DNA of 64,000 bases from Picosynechococcus sp. PCC 7117. GTDB lineage: Bacteria > Cyanobacteriota > Cyanobacteriia > Cyanobacteriales > MRBY01. The position numbers were made by a program, and so were the translations under genes. Shown here piece by piece: positions 28,151-37,831 of this stretch. The notes under the pieces were generated by a model. That model made no database searches. It saw only the letters and a list, made by a program, of their open reading frames with translations, and was not told where the DNA came from. How positions within the stretch are numbered: the stretch's first letter is position 1; the number at the start of each line of letters is the position of its first letter. The stretch lies in NCBI RefSeq assembly GCF_001693275.1, contig NZ_CP016477.1, positions 2,170,001-2,234,000 of the forward strand. Reading direction: 5' to 3'.

Positions 28151-29101
28151 TCACACCTTTTGAATCGTTTTTTGGCCCAATAACCCCTGGGGCCGGAGCA
28201 GCAACATCCCAAACAGTAACGCAAAGGCGATCGCCTCCCGATACCCTGAAAAATCCGCTGGAATGAACGCTTCTGCCATGCCGATAATTAAACCGCCCAG
28301 CACCGCTCCCGGAATATTTCCCAAACCCCCTAGAACAATTACGCCTAATCCCTTCAAACCATAGCTAATGCCAAAATAAGGCCCCGCAATGCTCACGCTA
28401 GAACCCACCAATGTTCCCGCCAGTCCTGCCAAGGCACCGCTCACAAAAAACGTCACCCGCACCACCTGTTCCGTATTAATCCCCAAGAGACTGGCGGTTG
28501 TGCTATCCTCTGCCACCGCTTGGATCGCTTTCCCAAATTTCGTTCGGGTCATGCCGTAGGTCAACAGGGTCACAACCAGTGCGGACACCGTCAAGATAAT
28601 GAGCTGTACTGTCCGGATCAGAATCGGTCGCTCTGGAGAGCCAAAGTTAATCGACTCCGGCAAACCACCGTAAATATCCGCTGGAAACGTATAAATCTCT
28701 GCGCCCACCAACAGCTGAATCCCATTCACAATCACCACGGCAGCCCCCAGACTGGAGACCAAACTCAGGAGGGGATCGGCGCCCCGGAGGCGTAAAGGAC
28801 GAAACGCGAGCCATTCTACTAACATCGAAACGCAGCCCGCGAAACCGCAGCCAATTAACAACGCCAAACCAAAGGGTAGGGCAAAGGGTAATTTCACCTG
28901 GGCCAAGAAGCCATTGAAGCCAAATTGTCCCCCAGCAAAGAGATAAGTGAAGTAAGCGCCTAGGGTAAAAATCGCTCCGTGGGCAAAGTTAATAATGCCA
29001 AGAATCGAAAAAACGAGGGTATAACCCAGGGCAAAAATCGCGTAGACACTACCAATGGAAAGACCATTGAGAAGTTGCTGGAGGAACAGGGTAAGATCCA
29101 T
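28151..29101 (-). CDS. LivH-type branched-chain amino-acid ABC permease
   Basis: The 316-residue product begins MDLTLFLQQLLNGLSIGSVYA, the usual LivH start. It has the family loop GMTRTKFGKAIQAVAEDSTTASLLGINTE and the closing LRPQGLLGQK. It has about eight hydrophobic helices. It is the first gene of the livH-livM pair and is divergent from the SphS-like kinase gene, with 138 bp between them for promoters. It probably works with the LivM-type protein downstream; NatD of the N-I system is one possible identity. Confidence 0.9.
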   Translation of the reverse strand: MDLTLFLQQLLNGLSIGSVYAIFALGYTLVFSILGIINFAHGAIFTLGAYFTYLFAGGQFGFNGFLAQVKLPFALPFGLALLIGCGFAGCVSMLVEWLAFRPLRLRGADPLLSLVSSLGAAVVIVNGIQLLVGAEIYTFPADIYGGLPESINFGSPERPILIRTVQLIILTVSALVVTLLTYGMTRTKFGKAIQAVAEDSTTASLLGINTEQVVRVTFFVSGALAGLAGTLVGSSVSIAGPYFGISYGLKGLGVIVLGGLGNIPGAVLGGLIIGMAEAFIPADFSGYREAIAFALLFGMLLLRPQGLLGQKTIQKV

Positions 29102-29239
29102 GTTGTCAGGCGAAGAACGGCACGGTGGTTTCTAAATAGTAATACCACCAATGGGAAAGTCCTGCCCCATTCTCAACGCCATCATCCTGAGTAACCCCTA
29201 GCAAATAACGGCGATCGCCAAAAGCACCCGTATCAAAGC

Positions 29240-30535
29240 ATGATTTGGATTCCGATAATCATTGGCTGTGGCACAGCAGGCATTATTTGTTTCACCTGGC
29301 AGCAGCGCCAAAAGCAACAAGTCCGACAAATGCTTTACTCCTACGGTGAACATCCCAGTGACGAGCTTCTCTTTGCGCCCCTTTCTTCCCTCCGCCGGGA
29401 ACTAAAAAGCCTCTACGAAGAAAAACAAGAACTCCAGGCAGAGTTAGACCAATGGTATCGGGTGATCGAAAATGCCCCCTTTGGGTATCTGCGGGTTGAC
29501 ATGGATAATCAACTCATTTTGTGCAATCCAAAGGCCCGACAGCTCCTGTGCTTGAATCGTTGGCAGCCAGGGCAAATTCGTCTCTTGCTGGAATTAGTCC
29601 GCTCCTATGAGTTAGACCAGCTCATCGAAACCACCCGCAGCGCTCGCACCGCCCAAAGCCAGGAATGGGAATTTTTTCCGAGCCATGACGCCCAAACCCG
29701 TGCTGAAGGCCCCAACCAACCGATACACCTGCGGGGAAGCACTATCCCTTTAAGTCGTGGCGATGTGGCGGTTTTTTTAGAAAACCAAGAGCCGATTCAC
29801 ATCCTGAAACGTTCCCAAGAAAAATTACTGTCTGATCTGACCCACGAATTACGGACGCCCCTAACGGCGATGCGGCTCCTCGCAGAAACCCTAGAACAGC
29901 GCCTAACGGGCTTGGAATTGAAATGGGCTGGTCAAATTCTTAAGGAAATTAATCGTTTGTTTTACCTTGTCCAGGACTGGCTAGAACTGAGTCGACTAGA
30001 GTCCCACCCCCACCAAGTTTTGAGCTACCAAACCTTTGATCTGGTGCAGTTGATTAACGATGCTTGGGAAACCCTCACCCCCCTCGCCCAACAAAAACAA
30101 GTCACGCGACAATATCAGGGGCCAGACACATTAAAAATGACCGCCGATGGCGATCGCCTGACTCAGGTTTTTCTCAATCTTTTTGACAATGGCATTAAAT
30201 ACAATCCCGTTGGGGAGGCCATTTTTGTTACTGTATCTCCCCCTGAAGTCGATTCAGACTTCGTTACCGTAGAAGTGATCGATCAAGGCGTTGGCTTTGA
30301 TCCAGAAGACTTGCCATTTGTGTTTGAGCGCTTGTACCGGGGCGACCAAGCAAGAACAAGACCGGGAGATAATACCGATTTGCGCCAGGGGAGTGGGCTA
30401 GGCTTAGCGATCGTGCAGCAAATTATTACTGCCCACGGCGGCTCAATTACCGCCCGCAATCACCCCAAATATCGAGGCGCTTGGCTAACCTTCACCCTAC
30501 CGCTGCAACTGCCTAATGAGGATCTTGATATTTAA
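29240..30535 (+). CDS. Membrane-anchored sensor histidine kinase (SphS-like)
   Basis: The 431-residue product has one N-terminal membrane helix (about 3-19), a short coiled region, and a PAS domain (about 73-185; ENAPFGYLRVDMDNQLILCN). Then come a HisKA domain with phospho-acceptor H202 in SDLTHELRTPLTAMR and a HATPase domain (NLFDNGIKYNP, VIDQGVGFDPEDLP, GSGLGLAIVQQI). This layout fits SphS, the cyanobacterial phosphate-starvation sensor that pairs with SphR. The name is likely, not certain, because no response regulator is adjacent. Confidence 0.85.
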   Translation: MIWIPIIIGCGTAGIICFTWQQRQKQQVRQMLYSYGEHPSDELLFAPLSSLRRELKSLYEEKQELQAELDQWYRVIENAPFGYLRVDMDNQLILCNPKARQLLCLNRWQPGQIRLLLELVRSYELDQLIETTRSARTAQSQEWEFFPSHDAQTRAEGPNQPIHLRGSTIPLSRGDVAVFLENQEPIHILKRSQEKLLSDLTHELRTPLTAMRLLAETLEQRLTGLELKWAGQILKEINRLFYLVQDWLELSRLESHPHQVLSYQTFDLVQLINDAWETLTPLAQQKQVTRQYQGPDTLKMTADGDRLTQVFLNLFDNGIKYNPVGEAIFVTVSPPEVDSDFVTVEVIDQGVGFDPEDLPFVFERLYRGDQARTRPGDNTDLRQGSGLGLAIVQQIITAHGGSITARNHPKYRGAWLTFTLPLQLPNEDLDI

Positions 30536-31372
30536 TTTTCTCCCACAGGATCGTGAATAGATAAACAACGATCAAGAAATAAATTTGCACTGGCATATGA
30601 TCTTCCCCCACATATCTGAACTAGATGGTGTCTCTCTGTGCTGGACAGAGACAATCAACTGCAGCGAAAAGTTGCATTCCGAAGCACCAACTTTCCCGGT
30701 GGTTAATCTTTATGCCACAGGTAAAATTGTTTTTTTGTTCCCCATAATCCGAAATTACAACTGGAAATTACGCTAAGTCCTCAGATTTTTCCCAAAGGGA
30801 TCAACCTGAGACTATTGTTCGCTTTTCTTTACAGCTTTAATATTCCCATTCTTCGCTTTTTACACACACATTCAATGAAAATAAAAGCCAAAATTAGGCC
30901 GTATTTTCCCGAACCAATTAAGATCTAAAATAGATCGACCCACTTAAGGGGGACTCCCCAAGGCAGCACCTAAATGGCATTCTGCTTGGGCTTAAGGGGT
31001 TATTACTCTGTGTAGAAAACTAAAGTTTCAAAAAATTTAATTATCCCTATCCAATTTCATCCTAACATCTAACCCCCCCCTCCATTCAAGGGGGAATTTC
31101 CAGGGTAAGGTCTTTTGAGGGGCTAATGAAACTCATTTATGCCCACAATGATCACCCTTGTTCCTAGGAAAAATATCGTTCATTTGTACCCAATTATGAG
31201 GGTAAATCAATAGATTTTGGCGCGGTTGTCCTGGGCAACAATCCGTAAACTTCTATGGCAGACCCTGATTTTTGAAATATTTTCTGTATCATTAAATACA
31301 AACATTGCAGTGATTAGGCTGGCTAATCATCTATGCTCTGTATCTCAAATACTCGTCTCGGAGAAAATCCTG
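30536..31372. other. 837-bp gene-poor region with candidate structured RNA
   Basis: No convincing gene is visible. Two perfect or near-perfect inverted repeats occur: GATCTA/TAGATC at 30922-30936, and a larger structure at 30943-30996. A C-rich run followed by AAGGGGGAA at about 31072-31092 resembles the repeat family seen at 47435 and 62582. A GTTGTCC..GGCAAC imperfect palindrome lies at about 31224-31240. The downstream part must include the promoter of the 84-residue small gene. A 63-codon plus-strand frame at 30585-30776 has no family resemblance and is rejected. Confidence 0.45.
30922..30996. ncRNA. Candidate structured RNA element
   Basis: A six-pair hairpin GATCTA-AAA-TAGATC (30922-30936) is followed by a larger one. 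Outer CTTAAG (30943-30948) can pair with CTTAAG (30991-30996). Inner CCCAAG-G-CAG (30957-30966) pairs with CTG-CTTGGG (30982-30990) with one bulge. An alternative local hairpin GGGG/CCCC at 30949-30959 would compete. There is no known family match. Strand and transcription are unknown. Confidence 0.3.
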
Positions 31373-31627
31373 ATGCAACGCACCCCTTCCCTTGATTTAT
31401 CTAGTATTCGCTACTGCCCCAACACAACGGAACACCCCTTTGATACGGCTTTTGCTCCGGCCCAAGCAAACAGTGATTGGGTTAAGTTAGCCCAAACCCC
31501 TGAGGCGATCGCCGAAGAAGAATATGCGCTTTTGTTATGTCCCCACGGAGAACAATCCTGGGTCGCTTGGCTCCCGTCCCAAGGGGAAGTTATGCTCCAC
31601 CAAGATCAACTGTGTCGCTTGATTTAG
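31373..31627 (+). CDS. Small hypothetical protein, 84 residues
   Basis: From ATG 31373 the product begins MQRTPSLDLSSIRYCPN and ends MLHQDQLCRLI. It is acidic in the middle and has no signal or membrane segment. The second half (EEEYALLLCPHGEQSWVAWLPSQGEV) looks like paired beta strands. The three Cys might bind metal or form disulfides, but the spacing matches nothing I recognise. A HIP1 site lies inside the frame, as in neighbouring genes, which supports native status. It lies between a long gene-poor region and argC, with 157 bp before argC. Confidence 0.6.
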   Translation: MQRTPSLDLSSIRYCPNTTEHPFDTAFAPAQANSDWVKLAQTPEAIAEEEYALLLCPHGEQSWVAWLPSQGEVMLHQDQLCRLI

Positions 31628-31784
31628 GGCCAGACTGATCGGCGAGTTTCCCTCCGAATGACAACGGTTTTTCTTGGCCACGGTGATGGCGCAAAATAAA
31701 ATCGGTTGTCCTTAGCGTTTCCCTGTACAATTGCAGCCAACAAGGGCGATCGCCCCCAGGCAATTTCAGGTAATAGCAGGATTT

Positions 31785-32843
31785 ATGAGCAGTTCGGAAA
31801 AGGTTTCGGTCGGGATTGTCGGCGCGTCGGGCTATGGTGGTATGCAACTCGTCCGTCTGCTGAGTGATCATCCCCAAGTGGAGCTGACCTATCTAGGGGG
31901 CAACAGCAGTGCCGGAAAACCCTACGCAGAACTTTATCCCCATGTCGGCCACCGCATCAAAATGATCGTTGAGCCCATTGATCTCGATGTGATTGCCAGC
32001 CGTTGCCAGGTGGTTTTTCTCGGTTTGCCCAATGGCTTGGCCTGTGACCTTGCCCCCCAACTGATCGAACGGGGCTGCAAAGTCCTTGACCTCTCAGCTG
32101 ACTATCGCTTCAAGGATCTCGACACCTATCAGGCTTGGTATAAAACAGAACGCACCGACCAAGATACGAATGCGATCGCCGTTTATGGTCTGCCAGAACT
32201 TTACCGGGATGACATTCGCCGCGCCCAACTGGTGGGTTGTCCTGGTTGTTATGTTACTGCCAGCCTCTTAGCCCTGGCGCCCCTTTTCAAACAGGGCTTG
32301 ATTCAGCCAGAAACCGCAATTATTGATGCCAAATCCGGCACATCCGGCGGGGGTCGCCAAGGGAAAATAAATTTACTCTTAGCCGAAGCCGATGCTTCCC
32401 TGGGAGCCTATGGAGTAGCCTCCCACCGTCACACTCCAGAAATTGAACAAATTTGTAGCAAACTCGCCAGCCAAGATATTCGCGTGCAATTTACGCCCCA
32501 CCTCATCCCGATGCCCAGGGGTATTCTGGCGACGGTCTACGCAACCCTCCGGGATCCGGGTTTGGTGCGCGATGATTTACTGACCATTTACAGCGCCTTT
32601 TATCGAGCAGCTCCCTGTGTAGAAGTTCTACCCAACGGTGTCTATCCCCAGACGAAGTGGGCCTGTGGCACAAACCTCTGCTATTTGGGAATTGAGGTAG
32701 ACCACCGTACGGGCCGCGTCATTGTGATGTCCGCCATTGATAATCTCCTGAAAGGACAGTCGGGCCAAGCCGTCCAGTGTATGAATATCATGCTGGGCTG
32801 GGAGGAAACGGCGGGCTTACCGCAGTTGGCGTTTTATCCTTAA
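31785..32843 (+). CDS. argC: N-acetyl-gamma-glutamyl-phosphate reductase
   Basis: ArgC reduces N-acetylglutamyl-phosphate to the semialdehyde in arginine synthesis. The 352-residue product begins [19 protein letters not shown], with the NADP loop GASGYGG at 13-19. The catalytic Cys155 lies in GCPGCYVT. The ending [13 protein letters not shown] is typical. ATG 31785 is preceded by AGCAGG. The gene is monocistronic here and overlaps the convergent helicase stop by four bases. Confidence 0.97.
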   Translation: MSSSEKVSVGIVGASGYGGMQLVRLLSDHPQVELTYLGGNSSAGKPYAELYPHVGHRIKMIVEPIDLDVIASRCQVVFLGLPNGLACDLAPQLIERGCKVLDLSADYRFKDLDTYQAWYKTERTDQDTNAIAVYGLPELYRDDIRRAQLVGCPGCYVTASLLALAPLFKQGLIQPETAIIDAKSGTSGGGRQGKINLLLAEADASLGAYGVASHRHTPEIEQICSKLASQDIRVQFTPHLIPMPRGILATVYATLRDPGLVRDDLLTIYSAFYRAAPCVEVLPNGVYPQTKWACGTNLCYLGIEVDHRTGRVIVMSAIDNLLKGQSGQAVQCMNIMLGWEETAGLPQLAFYP

Positions 32844-35080
32844 ATTTTTCCTTGTAAAACGTCAAAAATTGGACAGGGTTTCTGGGACTGAAATGAACTT
32901 TGGTGGGGTTTAAAGGTACTCCAGGAAAAGGGAGCTTGTTTGGCCGCAGAAAGCCACAGGAGTCGTTTGGCGCGGGTCATGGCCACATACAGCAGTCGGT
33001 ATTCTTCTTCGGTTTTAAGCTGTTGGGCTTCTTGCCAAAGAGTCGCAATCGTCGCTGGCGATCGCCCCTGGTCTTGGCCATGAACAAAATGACGGATTTG
33101 GGCCCGGGCCACCTGCGCCAGGTTGTAATCACCAAGGAATTGCGCCCCACTAGGCACCCAACTCATGCCGGGAATTTCAGAATCGTGTAAAAAAGGAATA
33201 AAGACATAGTCCCAATCTAAGCCCTTCGCCTTGTGCATGGTGATCACCGTAATTTGCTGCGGGCGAGTGTAGCGGGCGTCGGTGTCGAGTTCAATGCCTT
33301 CAAAACCATCCCGGAGGAGCATCTCAAACACTTCGAGGCTCTGGCGTAGATTTTTTTGGCCCTGGGTTTGCTGGGCGATGCGTTCGGCGAGTTTTTGCAC
33401 CGTGGCGAGTTCGACATCGCGATAGTCTAGGGTCATCGCCAAAAAGGGTAAGAGTTGGTAGTGGGGCAGTTGCCAGCGGGCCTGGAGCAGTTGAACACAG
33501 AGGGTTTGGGCGGCCTGGGCGAGGCCAGAGGAGAGGTGCGGATCGAGGGGGCCTGGATAGAGAAATTTTTCGGGATAGGTGGCGAGACGGGCTAAATCCT
33601 GGGTAGGAATTTTTTGGCGATCGCCTAAAACATCGAGGGCACCCTTCAGGCAGTCAGGAGAGTGGGGCCGTTCCAGAAACCGCAGAATTTGATAAAGCTC
33701 TAGCACCAGATGGTTGGCATCATTACCGCTGCGGGCGTCATAAAGGCGAATCGTCGTTGGCTGAAATCGCGCCCTTAATTGCTCAATGACAAATTTGGCC
33801 TGACGTTGTTTGCGCACGAGAATTGCTGCACTGTGGTCTGGATTTTCGGTTAATAAAGTTTCGAGGCGATCGCCAAGTTGTTGCACCGTCGCGTAAATAT
33901 CCTGGGGGTAATGGCGTTCTACTCCTGCCCCAGTGGGATCAGGATTGGCATTTTGTTGGGGGTCATGGCTGGGCACCGGGAAAATTTCTTGCCAGCGAAA
34001 CGCAAACCGATCCGGCGGCGACAGGGTGTGGCTGGCCCAGTGGAGCATCTGATTCGCCGCAGTGATAATTGGCAGGCTAGAGCGGCCCGCGTAGTGAATT
34101 TCGGCACAGTTTACGGCCTGACAAAAGCGATTGAAATAAAACGGGTCAGCGGGGGTAAAGGTGGAATTGATCGCCTGATTTGGATCGCCCACCCGCACGA
34201 GGTTACATTCTCCAGATTCGGGAGCTGTGGCCAGGAGGCGAATCAATTGCTCTTGGAGGGGGCTAGAATCCTGGGCCTCGTCTTCAAAAATCCCGTAAAT
34301 TTGTCCCTGCCAATATTGCTGTAACTCCGGCTGTTGCAGCACCCGGATGGCCCCTAACACCAGATCGTCGTAGTCAAGGACATTGTTCTCCTGGAGCAGT
34401 TGTTGGTAATTCTGATAAATGCCAGCGGCGATCGCCAAGGATTGGTAGGGATCGTCCAGGATTTTTCCCAGTTTGGCTACGGCCTGGGGCGAGAGATTAG
34501 AACTTTTACTTTCATGGATCACCGTATGGGCAAGGTCTGGCAAAATTTCTGTTCTGAGGGCAAAACGGCGGCGCAATTGCTCCGTTTTTTCCTGATCAGA
34601 GCGTGCCCCCTGACAAAGACGTTCATATTGTTCCCCATGGGCTTGAAGCCACTGCTCAACGGCGGCGCGGAGGATTGGGTGATTCGCAGGAATATCCTGG
34701 AGAGAAAGGCTATCTAGATCGACGCCAGAAACCTCCGGGTGCCGACTGGCAATTTGCAAGGCTAAACCATGGATTGTTTGTACCGAAAAACCCACGATAG
34801 GTAACTGGGCGGCCTTGAGGTGGGTCAGAATTTTTTGCTTAATCCCCTCGGCTGCGGCTCGCGTAAAGGTCACAATGACTAACTGTTGGCCGTGGTGCAA
34901 AGACTGCCGGGCAAGGGTGAGGACAGCGGCGACGGCTAGGGCATGGGATTTTCCGGAACCGGGAACGGCGGCGATCGCCATTTCTCCAGACCGCCATTGG
35001 GCCAACGCATCTTGGCCAGGGCGGAGGCCAGCGGCCAGTTGCGTTAAAAATTGCTGTTGATGCACACTAAGGTGGTTCAT
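32840..35080 (-). CDS. Superfamily I DNA helicase (UvrD/Rep-like)
   Basis: The 746-residue product carries all SF1A helicase motifs: Walker A AVPGSGKS at 39-45, motif Ia [14 protein letters not shown], Walker [11 protein letters not shown], motif [12 protein letters not shown], motif [17 protein letters not shown] and motif [13 protein letters not shown]. It lacks a C-terminal nuclease motif, so it is UvrD/PcrA-like rather than AddA. It unwinds DNA in repair or replication restart. ATG 35080 is preferred over GTG 35089. It overlaps argC tail to tail by four bases. Confidence 0.9.
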   Translation of the reverse strand: MNHLSVHQQQFLTQLAAGLRPGQDALAQWRSGEMAIAAVPGSGKSHALAVAAVLTLARQSLHHGQQLVIVTFTRAAAEGIKQKILTHLKAAQLPIVGFSVQTIHGLALQIASRHPEVSGVDLDSLSLQDIPANHPILRAAVEQWLQAHGEQYERLCQGARSDQEKTEQLRRRFALRTEILPDLAHTVIHESKSSNLSPQAVAKLGKILDDPYQSLAIAAGIYQNYQQLLQENNVLDYDDLVLGAIRVLQQPELQQYWQGQIYGIFEDEAQDSSPLQEQLIRLLATAPESGECNLVRVGDPNQAINSTFTPADPFYFNRFCQAVNCAEIHYAGRSSLPIITAANQMLHWASHTLSPPDRFAFRWQEIFPVPSHDPQQNANPDPTGAGVERHYPQDIYATVQQLGDRLETLLTENPDHSAAILVRKQRQAKFVIEQLRARFQPTTIRLYDARSGNDANHLVLELYQILRFLERPHSPDCLKGALDVLGDRQKIPTQDLARLATYPEKFLYPGPLDPHLSSGLAQAAQTLCVQLLQARWQLPHYQLLPFLAMTLDYRDVELATVQKLAERIAQQTQGQKNLRQSLEVFEMLLRDGFEGIELDTDARYTRPQQITVITMHKAKGLDWDYVFIPFLHDSEIPGMSWVPSGAQFLGDYNLAQVARAQIRHFVHGQDQGRSPATIATLWQEAQQLKTEEEYRLLYVAMTRAKRLLWLSAAKQAPFSWSTFKPHQSSFQSQKPCPIFDVLQGKI

Positions 35081-35478
35081 GGGTCTCACTTACTGCCTGG
35101 AATTTTTGTAGCGGAACGAACAAAATAGCGGGATTTTAAATTAGTTTTCGTTATCAGTAGTTATTTTTTGCATTAGTAAAAACATTAAATAAGAAATCAT
35201 AATGTCGTGTTAACCAGAGATTTGCCCAGCGGTGCCTAAAGGTGGTCACAGTAAGCGCCTGGAAGAATTTTTGGGATGACGGAGAGGGGGATTTCCTGTC
35301 AATTCAGCCTCGGATTGTCGCTGAAGGCCAACTTTTTTCGGAAATTCATGGGCTATAAAACATAGAGCAATTTATCTGATGAACCTGCAATGTGACGCGG
35401 CACCTAAAACCCAGTTTCAGATTATCTCTGCTAAACAATGGGTGCTGTCTGTGATTTTTAGCTTTTCTTTTATTCTGT
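35081..35478. promoter_or_regulatory. Divergent promoter region and long leader of the RlpA-like gene
   Basis: This 398-bp gap lies between the divergent helicase and RlpA-like genes. The first 140 bp are AT-rich. From about 35215 the sequence becomes GC-richer and could be a transcribed leader of up to 260 nt before ATG 35479. Cell-wall hydrolase genes of this type in cyanobacteria are sometimes controlled by a cyclic-di-AMP riboswitch. I looked for its conserved blocks and did not find them. Confidence 0.4.
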
Positions 35479-36606
35479 ATGCATTTACCGAAATTCACAG
35501 GATTATTATCTACTTTGGGCGCTTCCCTGGTGATGGGCCTCGGCGCGGCAGCCGTTAACCTCGCTCCCTTTCAAACTAAGGCGATCGCCACCAGTGCCGA
35601 CCCAGTCAAAACAGTGAGCCTCAACGCCCAACGGGAAACCCTAGCCGAAAATCCCCTGTGCCGTTTAGCGAGTACCCTGGATAAGGCCCCGGAAGCACAA
35701 CTCGTGGCCGATACAAACCCGGAACAACTCACGCCCCAGGTCTCTAAGTGGTGGGCCTTTAATTTATTTCAGCGATTTACCCAAAGTCTGGGCCTCGATT
35801 CTTTACTTCAGTTAGAAGTGCCGCTGGCCGCTGCCCCCCTCGTCGCGGTGGTGCCTACGCCGGAAGCAATACCCCAAGCTGCTGCTGAGTCTGGGGCACA
35901 GCTGATTAGCTACGACGCAGACCGCCCCGCCACCAACCCCCAAAGCCATCAACTTTGGCTCCAAAATAAGCCCGTTGCCACCATTCGCTCCCAACAGGAG
36001 GCCGAACGGTTGGCCCAACGCCTTGAACAACTGGTGGCGATGGCGGAATTTCAAGCCACGGCGATCGCCCCGACGTTACATGAAGACAAACCGGCGATCG
36101 CCTTTGGTGATGACATTCTTTTAGTTGTGGACGAAAAAATTACCCATGAGGACGTTCTCAACCATGAGATCCTCGCCATTCAGTGGGCGAATAATCTTCG
36201 CCTCGCCCTCGGTGTGCCAGCTCTAGATATGGTCACTGCCCAGCAGCAAATGTACCAGCTCGAAGAAACAGGTCAATCCCTCGAAGGACTAGCCTCCTGG
36301 TATGGCCCCTACTTTCACGGTCGCCTGACGGCCAATGGGGAAACCTACGACCAATACGCTTTGACGGCGGCCCACCCTTCAATGCCCCTGAATACCTACC
36401 TCAAGGTCACCAACCTCAACAATGACCGGAGTGTAATCATCCGCCTCAATGACCGTGGCCCCTATATTCCGCCCCGGAGCCTGGATCTATCCCTTGGTGC
36501 CGCCCGCTGTCTCAATAGCGTGGAAACGGGTGTCATTCCCTACAAGGCCACGATCATGGAACAAAAATCGCCCGAACCAGAGGCGATCGCCCCTGATATG
36601 ATCTAG
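35479..36606 (+). CDS. RlpA-like septal-ring/double-psi beta-barrel protein
   Basis: The 375-residue product has an N-terminal hydrophobic signal region (about 5-30). A variable linker follows, and then a C-terminal double-psi beta-barrel domain (about 268-365) with ASWYGPYFHGRLTANGE, HPSMPLNTYLKVTN and RLNDRGPYIPPRSLDLS. The conserved Asp and His positions of RlpA lytic transglycosylases are present. RlpA proteins act on peptidoglycan at the septum. The linker is Ala/Gln/Glu-rich. The downstream ABC ATPase starts 38 bases later on the same strand and may be cotranscribed. Confidence 0.88.
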   Translation: MHLPKFTGLLSTLGASLVMGLGAAAVNLAPFQTKAIATSADPVKTVSLNAQRETLAENPLCRLASTLDKAPEAQLVADTNPEQLTPQVSKWWAFNLFQRFTQSLGLDSLLQLEVPLAAAPLVAVVPTPEAIPQAAAESGAQLISYDADRPATNPQSHQLWLQNKPVATIRSQQEAERLAQRLEQLVAMAEFQATAIAPTLHEDKPAIAFGDDILLVVDEKITHEDVLNHEILAIQWANNLRLALGVPALDMVTAQQQMYQLEETGQSLEGLASWYGPYFHGRLTANGETYDQYALTAAHPSMPLNTYLKVTNLNNDRSVIIRLNDRGPYIPPRSLDLSLGAARCLNSVETGVIPYKATIMEQKSPEPEAIAPDMI

Positions 36607-36643
36607 GTCTATCTTGAGTGCTGCCTAGGCCCGTTCCCTGACC

Positions 36644-37627
36644 ATGCCAATTATTGAAGTCGATTCCCTCAGTAAAATTTATCCCGTCGCCCTCAAGCAA
36701 CCCGGTTTTAAGGGAACCCTCAAACACTTTTTCCAGCGGCAATACCGACAAATTAAAGCCGTTGAGGAGATCACCTTTAACATTGAACCCGGCGAAATTG
36801 TGGGCTTTTTGGGGCCAAACGGGGCCGGCAAAACCACGACCCTCAAAATGCTCACGGGGCTAATTTATCCTTCCACGGGGGTAGTACGTGTGGCAGGGGC
36901 GATTCCTTTCCAGCGGCAGCGGGCGTTTCTCAAGCAGATCAGCCTAGTCATGGGGCAAAAACAACAGCTCCTTTGGGATTTGCCTGCCCTCGATTCCCTC
37001 CGCATCAATGCCGCCGTTTATGACATTCCCGAATCTGTTTTTGAGGAACGCCTAGCAGAACTCAGCGCGATGCTCTCCCTAGAAGGGAAGCTGACCCAAC
37101 CCATGCGCAAACTCTCCCTAGGAGAACGGATGAAGGCGGAACTCCTGGCCGCCCTATTGCACCATCCCCAGGTGCTCTTTTTGGATGAGCCGACCCTCGG
37201 TTTAGATGTAAATGCCCAGGTGGCGGTACGGGACTTTCTGCGGGAATATAACCAGCGTTACGGGGCGACAATTCTTTTAACCAGCCACTATATGGCGGAT
37301 ATTACGGCCCTCTGTGAGCGGGTATTGCTCATCTACCAGGGAAAACTGATCTACGATGGCAATTTAGAAAAGTTACTGGATCGCTTTGCGCCCTATCGAG
37401 AAGTGCGGGTCGAATTAACAGAAACCTATTCCCGCGAAGCCCTGAGTTTTTTTGGGGAAGTGGAACACATCGATGGTCAAGCGGTACGTTTTTTGGTAAA
37501 GCGAGAAAATTTGACCCAGAGCATCGCCAAAATCTTAGAAAATTTGCCCGTAGCGGATCTCAGCGTCAATGATCCCCCCGTTGAAGAAGTAATTGGCCGG
37601 GTGTTTAGTGAAGGCATCGTCGCCTAG
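36644..37627 (+). CDS. ABC-2-type transporter ATP-binding protein
   Basis: The 327-residue product has Walker A GPNGAGKTT at 57-65, the signature LSLGERMKAELLAALLHHP, Walker B VLFLDEPTLGLD and the switch His in LTSHYMAD. The C-terminal 90 residues form the extra domain seen in ABC-2 exporters such as the daunorubicin or polysaccharide/lipid types. The matching permease is not next to it; the downstream gene is an unrelated pump after a terminator. The exported substrate cannot be guessed. Confidence 0.9.
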   Translation: MPIIEVDSLSKIYPVALKQPGFKGTLKHFFQRQYRQIKAVEEITFNIEPGEIVGFLGPNGAGKTTTLKMLTGLIYPSTGVVRVAGAIPFQRQRAFLKQISLVMGQKQQLLWDLPALDSLRINAAVYDIPESVFEERLAELSAMLSLEGKLTQPMRKLSLGERMKAELLAALLHHPQVLFLDEPTLGLDVNAQVAVRDFLREYNQRYGATILLTSHYMADITALCERVLLIYQGKLIYDGNLEKLLDRFAPYREVRVELTETYSREALSFFGEVEHIDGQAVRFLVKRENLTQSIAKILENLPVADLSVNDPPVEEVIGRVFSEGIVA

Positions 37628-37661
37628 GGGCAAAGTACAGCATTTTTTCGGTGATATTTTC

Positions 37662-37681
37662 AAAAAGGCGATCGCCTTTTT
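37662..37681 (+). terminator. Palindromic HIP1-cored terminator
   Basis: A perfect 20-base palindrome of AAAAAGG + CGATCG + CCTTTTT form, with the HIP1 octamer at its centre, lies 35 bases after the ABC ATPase stop. The T run follows the stem on both strands, so it could act bidirectionally. Confidence 0.75.
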
Positions 37682-37831
37682 GATTTCTAGAAAACAAAGG
37701 GCTTAGGGCAGTAACCCAGAGACTAAATTTTTCTAACGTTCCCCCCCATCGGCCAAAGGGTGAAACCTACCATAGGAGTAGAAGTAGCGACCACTACCGT
37801 AAGGGTCAGCCTTTTCCCAGCATTACTACCT

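Noticed and set aside
30585-30776. 63-codon plus-strand frame in the long gap
   Set aside because: No family resemblance, no ribosome-binding site, and composition like random AT-rich sequence.
31155-31205. Possible glutamine riboswitch, because of ATCGTTCA followed by a small hairpin
   Set aside because: The conserved GGAAGUA-type block after the hairpin is missing.
35215-35478. Possible cyclic-di-AMP (ydaO) riboswitch before the RlpA-like gene
   Set aside because: The characteristic conserved blocks are not found.
37700-37831. Possible yybP-ykoY (Mn2+) riboswitch before the Ca2+ pump, because of AGGAGTAG-like words
   Set aside because: The paired conserved blocks and stem order do not match the family consensus as I know it.
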